NCBI GenBank assembly: GCA_009760855.2
Contig: WPIO01000004.1
Coordinates: 6,083,501 to 6,147,500, forward strand
Reading direction: 5' to 3'
DNA from: Cristatella mucedo
Lineage: Eukaryota > Bryozoa > Phylactolaemata > Cristatellidae
Length of the DNA stretch: 64,000 bases
This document shows positions 63,775-64,000 of the stretch, piece by piece. The first letter of the stretch is position 1; each line of letters starts with the position of its first letter. The notes under the pieces are model-generated. The model saw nothing but the letters and a program-made list of their open reading frames with translations, ran no database searches and was not told where the DNA came from. The translations under genes and the position numbers were made by a program.

Positions 63775-64000
63775 GCTCACGTGCTTGCGGCAATTCTAGC
63801 AACCGCCTTACACTTACAGCACAGGGTTGCGCGACGGTTGGGAGACGGCAATGGACAGCCCGGTTATCTCAATTTGACTGGCTACGGCATCCGAGTGCCG
63901 CCGTGCTTCCACTGTACGTGGAGCCACATCCGCGACAGTTGGCAAAATTACCCGGAATGATGGTTAATTTTGGCTTCCCGATGCGTCCCTATTACGCGGC
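63775..64000. other. No feature seen
   Basis: Ordinary-looking sequence to the window end. Confidence 0.4.

Overview
This window is nuclear DNA from an animal (probably a bilaterian invertebrate; I cannot place it further). It shows split genes with GT-AG introns of 0.1-5 kb, many di- and tetranucleotide microsatellites, tRNA-derived SINEs, and 5'-truncated L2/CR1-type LINE fragments. No bacterial-style operons, CRISPR arrays or rRNA genes are visible. Gene calls rest on exon-level protein similarity recalled from known families, on splice-site consensus, and on codon phase that carries through every junction. No database search was possible.

Three protein-coding genes can be supported. (1) About 4.9-5.35 kb, minus strand: two adjoining exons of an EEF2KMT/FAM86-like protein-lysine methyltransferase. 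They cover only the N-terminal recognition region; the catalytic domain probably lies left of the window. (2) 11.6-32.1 kb, possibly to 34.8 kb, plus strand: a nearly complete HINFP (MIZF, histone H4 transcription factor) orthologue. It has ten C2H2 zinc fingers in ten phase-consistent coding exons and ends in the family signature after finger 10. (3) 61.47-56.39 kb, minus strand: a classical short-chain dehydrogenase/reductase of the SDR9C type (retinol / 17-beta-hydroxysteroid / hydroxybutyrate dehydrogenase-like). Five exons are seen; the first exon is missing. EEF2KMT and HINFP are divergently oriented, with a CpG-rich patch near 10.1-10.8 kb between them.

The rest is mostly repeats. One SINE family (SINE-A, tRNA-Glu-like head) carries a 3' tail matching the tail of the resident L2-like LINE, as in a SINE/LINE partnership. 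A second family (SINE-B) has a different tRNA-like head and a different tail. The two best LINE copies are at 19.7-22.0 kb (degenerate) and 53.9-55.0 kb (truncated, YADD motif kept). A 459-bp TA-flanked inverted-repeat element (MITE, pogo/Tc1-like) is at 43.1-43.6 kb. Long (CA), (GA), (TA), (TCTG) and (GAA) tracts are scattered throughout, two of them next to HINFP splice sites.

I found no clear new biological system. The observations most worth checking are: a 138-nt stop-free, multiple-of-three HINFP intron that could be retained (exitron-like); a decayed second copy of the SDR active-site strand just ahead of an SDR exon; a perfect 35-bp hairpin inside HINFP; two interlocked perfect palindromes at 63.7 kb; and several exon-like ORFs at 30.9, 34.5-35.3, 46.0 and 51.3 kb without an assigned gene.
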